Assembly: GCF_026213295.1 (NCBI RefSeq) | Contig: NC_079425.1 | Location: 12,639,974-12,703,973 of the forward strand | DNA: 64,000 bases | Source of the DNA: Gadus chalcogrammus | Lineage: Eukaryota; Chordata; Actinopteri; Gadiformes; Gadidae | Direction: 5' to 3' | Part shown: positions 60,896 through 64,000 of the stretch, piece after piece | Position numbering within the stretch: position 1 is the first letter of the stretch | Layout: each line of letters opens with the position of its first letter | Made by a program: the position numbers and the translations under genes | The notes under the pieces: model-generated | Told to the model about the DNA's origin: nothing | The model's database searches: none | The model's input: only the letters and a program-made list of their open reading frames with translations

Positions 60896-62400
60896 GGAAT
60901 GGACGGTATAGAATATCATCTAAATTAAACAGAATATTTAAAAGTGTAAAAAATACAAATATGATGTTGTTGGTTTTTTGCAGTATTAATGTTAATGTGA
61001 ATTCAAACAAATACATTTAGGAAAATCGAGGTAGACATTATTAACATTATTATATGCTAAATTATTGAAAAATTTTCTTAGTGACTACATTTCCTGTCAT
61101 ATAAATCAGCAGTGTTGCTAAAATGCATGGATTGTTCTAAAGCTGGATTTAAGTTGGAGTTTGATTTAACATTTGGACTTTTGGAAATGATATTGTTAAT
61201 TGAAAATCATGTCATCAAGCATCTAATTACAGTGTGGTTTCAAACAGGCTCAGTCATTAAGAAGGTATTTGTAATGGTACTGTCATAGGTGATGGATTTG
61301 ACAGCAGATGATTTGTTTATTTGTTTTCTCGTTTAAAATGCACAAACCTAAGGCACCAAATTAAGAACATGATTGCACAACTCTCAGCCTGGCAACAGTG
61401 ATTCTAATCCCATTTCTCCGATCTTCCCCCAAGGGAACATTAACTCGCGCACGAACCGAACTCAACCCTGAATATCTGGACCTCCGCCCGAGAGCTGAGC
61501 TGAACCCCGAGTACTGGACCCCCTGCACCCCTTTAGTGAGTACCCCTATAGTCCTCCACCTCCCACAAACCTCATCCTTCACCTGCCATCTCTTTGATTG
61601 CTGCTGGCCAATCAGCATCTGCTATCACCACCTCTCTAATTAACAGCCAGCCAATCTGCTGTACGTGTCAAACTGGGTTCCAGATTATTGTTTTCCACTC
61701 TTTTACTGCAGTCTTTAGAAGAGGCAGGTGTGAAATCCACTTAAGTCAGAAATAAACGTATAATAAAGTAAGATAATTGCCGTTGAAATTTGTATGACGC
61801 AGGCATTTAAATGTCATGCAAATTAAAGCAGTAACTTGGTATTTGACTCTGTTCTTGAAAAGTGGGAACAGATAATTATTTTCATAAGAATCATTCAATC
61901 ATGCGAACAGAACCAATATTTTCCATAATTGACTAAATTTGCCCCGGAAATGATCCAAAATGCCCTGAAATGACTAGTGGGGCAAAAAAGCCATTGTTAA
62001 AATAGTGCATTTCCTACCCTGATTCACTCCCATCCGAACCCCAGAAACACATCCCACCAGCTATCTCCTGGGTATGTCCTTAGTCTACCTTCCGTTGCTG
62101 CACACCACCTGCCCCTGTCCGGTCTGTCCTGTTGCACGCTGCCAGTTAGAGCAGCGCACGGAGCCGTAACACGTGGCGTTTTAAGGGGATAATACGTATT
62201 TGTCTCATTACCTGGAGCGGAGCGCTGGGTCGTCTACAGGGAGACGCTCTGGCTGCTGTGTCGACACTCTGGAGCTTCTTAATGATGTTGTTTGTTCTTC
62301 TCTTCACTGCAAATATTGGAATCAACAAAATGAGCATGGAGAGGCTTCCTGGAGAAATCAGTGCTTATGTCCACACGCTAGTCCCGAGCATAAGGAGGGT
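60896..62400. other. Intronic stretch with no supported gene
   Basis: AT-rich and repeat-poor at 60960-61370. A ~40-bp imperfect duplication at 61455-61530 (GAACTCAACCCTGAATATCTGGACC / GAACCCCGAGTACTGGACC type) gives a repeated ELNPEY in one frame, without other coding evidence. Confidence 0.35.
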
Positions 62401-62685
62401 GTGTGTATGTGGGGGTGTGGGTATGTGTGCATGTGCATGTGTGTGTGTGTGTGTGTGTGTGTATAGGTGAGGTGTACGTATGTACATATAAATATATGTA
62501 TGAAAGAATGGATGTAATTATGCCATGTGCTTTGATTCCACATTGTAGAGGAAGGCAGTAATAAGATCATTTGTTTGTGAGTAATGTGTGTGTGGGCGTG
62601 CACAAGCATCTGTGTGTGTGGGCGTGTGTGTACACAAGCATCTTTGTGTGTGTTTGTGTTTGTGTGTGTGTGTGTGTGACCTCCA
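62400..62685. repeat. GT-rich tracts
   Basis: (GT)n at 62437-62461 and GT/GTTT mixtures at 62585-62680. Confidence 0.85.
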
Positions 62686-62789
62686 AGTGATATGATATAC
62701 AGAGCAAGATAACCTTCATCTTATCTTGAGTTAATAAAGTCAATATTTGGACGGGAGATGATTTAATGAACTGAATTCACAGCGGCATC

Positions 62790-62983
<194 letters not shown>

Positions 62984-63049
62984 CTGACAAGCAGATCTAT
63001 CGGGTTCCCAGTGTCATTCTGGAGTGTGTGAGAGAGGGTTGAAATGGGA

Positions 63050-63225
63050 GAACATCACCACCACTACCAATACACCAATACAATAACCAAGCCAACACCA
63101 CTGCTGAAACATAATCATAACAAAACCACATCACCATCATCCTGAACACCAACCGTCATTAAAAACACCAGCACCACTTCCATCAATACCACCAGCACCA
63201 CATCCACGATTGAGCTCCAGAACCA
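63050..63225. repeat. CCA/CACC-rich degenerate tract
   Basis: CACCACCACTACCAATACACC-type sequence, a decayed trinucleotide repeat. Confidence 0.6.
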
Positions 63226-64000
63226 ACCCCAGCTTCAACCAAGTCCATAACTGTTCCATAATTGCATGACATTTCTTCATGAGAGAAAAGTGTATATTTG
63301 AAGTTAAATCAAAAAGTAGAAGACCATCCCCTGGCGACTCTTAATTCATAATAAAAGCCGTTCTCTGATATTCTCTCCAGTATGAAAGGAAATTGCATGT
63401 TGCACAAGGTTCTGTTTTACCCGGCGTATCGCGCCTTCTATTGTTGATGTTCACTTTCTAATTTGTGACAGACTGTTGTCGGGGCCCGAGGCAGACGCAG
63501 ACAGAAGAAAGTAATTTAAAGCGACGCTAGGCCGTGTTGTTTTATGGTTGTGTTAGAGCAGTGCTAATGCTCCACTGATAGCTACACAACTCCTCAACAT
63601 GTCTTTCAAGTAGAAAGCAAGCATCCCTGGACCTCTGGAGCACTCACTGTTTACTCAGAGCTACTTGAATGCCTTTCATTCGCTCCAACTCCCTCCTGCT
63701 GCCTCCTGCGCCGCACGGTCAGGCCATTCACACACGTCGAGCGCACCCGGAGAAAGGGAGTCACACCTTATTTGTATACACTGTGATGTATAATTCGACT
63801 TTGACTGTAGACAGTTTGGCGTTAGTTTGAGCCTGGAGAAGGTGAAGCACCCGGTTGGAACATTGTTGTCGGCTTCCTGAGGTAGTTTAGAGGGGGTTGT
63901 GTTTCGGGTGTGATGGATAACGGTGATGGTTGTATTATTTAATATTGATCTGCTATTGATCAGTTGAACTCTTCGGTCCGATGAGATCAATGCCATGAGT
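63226..64000. other. Intronic end of window with no recognised feature
   Basis: Unique-looking sequence; no exon of pcdh9 or other gene recognised before the window ends. Confidence 0.35.

Noticed and set aside
61398..61643. Frame with a repeated ELNPEY motif
   Set aside because: A single imperfect ~40-bp duplication in non-coding sequence explains it; no splice sites or homology.

Overview
The window looks like part of a ray-finned (teleost) fish chromosome. It has one vertebrate neuronal gene with an intron-split structure, fish-type tRNA-derived SINEs and miniature inverted-repeat DNA transposons (MITEs), and a very heavy load of long dinucleotide microsatellites. No bacterial or viral gene set is present. 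The species cannot be fixed from sequence alone.

The only convincing gene is the 5' part of a protocadherin-9 orthologue (pcdh9) on the + strand. A CpG-rich upstream stretch (about 9.1-10.2 kb) holds CCAAT motifs, a TATA-like box and a candidate 5'UTR exon ending in a consensus donor at 10197/10198. A 415-bp intron follows. The large first coding exon (10613-13763) carries the signal peptide, seven cadherin repeats, the transmembrane helix and the CM1- and CM2-like cytoplasmic motifs. It ends in a phase-0 donor; reading through that donor adds 20 residues and a stop at 13826, a plausible short isoform. The downstream exon that should carry the RRVTF (CM3) motif is not visible, so 13764-64000 is read as the start of a very large intron.

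Layout: 1-9.1 kb is upstream sequence with microsatellites, minisatellites, a hAT-type MITE (7833-8627 with 8-bp flanks) and SINE/LINE fragments. 9.1-13.8 kb is the promoter and first exons of pcdh9. 13.8-31 kb is intron with long (GT)n, poly-G and poly-C tracts, SINEs and several tandem repeats. 31-41 kb is a dense transposon graveyard: nested MITEs, a TIR element holding a ~400-bp tandem repeat interrupted by a LINE 3' end, and a ~1.2-kb inverted-duplicate element beside its ~660-bp single-copy relative, both with remnants resembling a MADF domain. 41-57 kb is intron with tandem repeats, including a 126-bp (CTCA)n. 57.3-58.65 kb is a TTAA-flanked element with an internal hairpin and a 16-bp GC-rich minisatellite. 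58.7-64 kb is intron with further microsatellites.

I found no new multi-gene system. The most interesting material is the architecture of the nested and duplicated mobile elements, and the pcdh9 read-through isoform.
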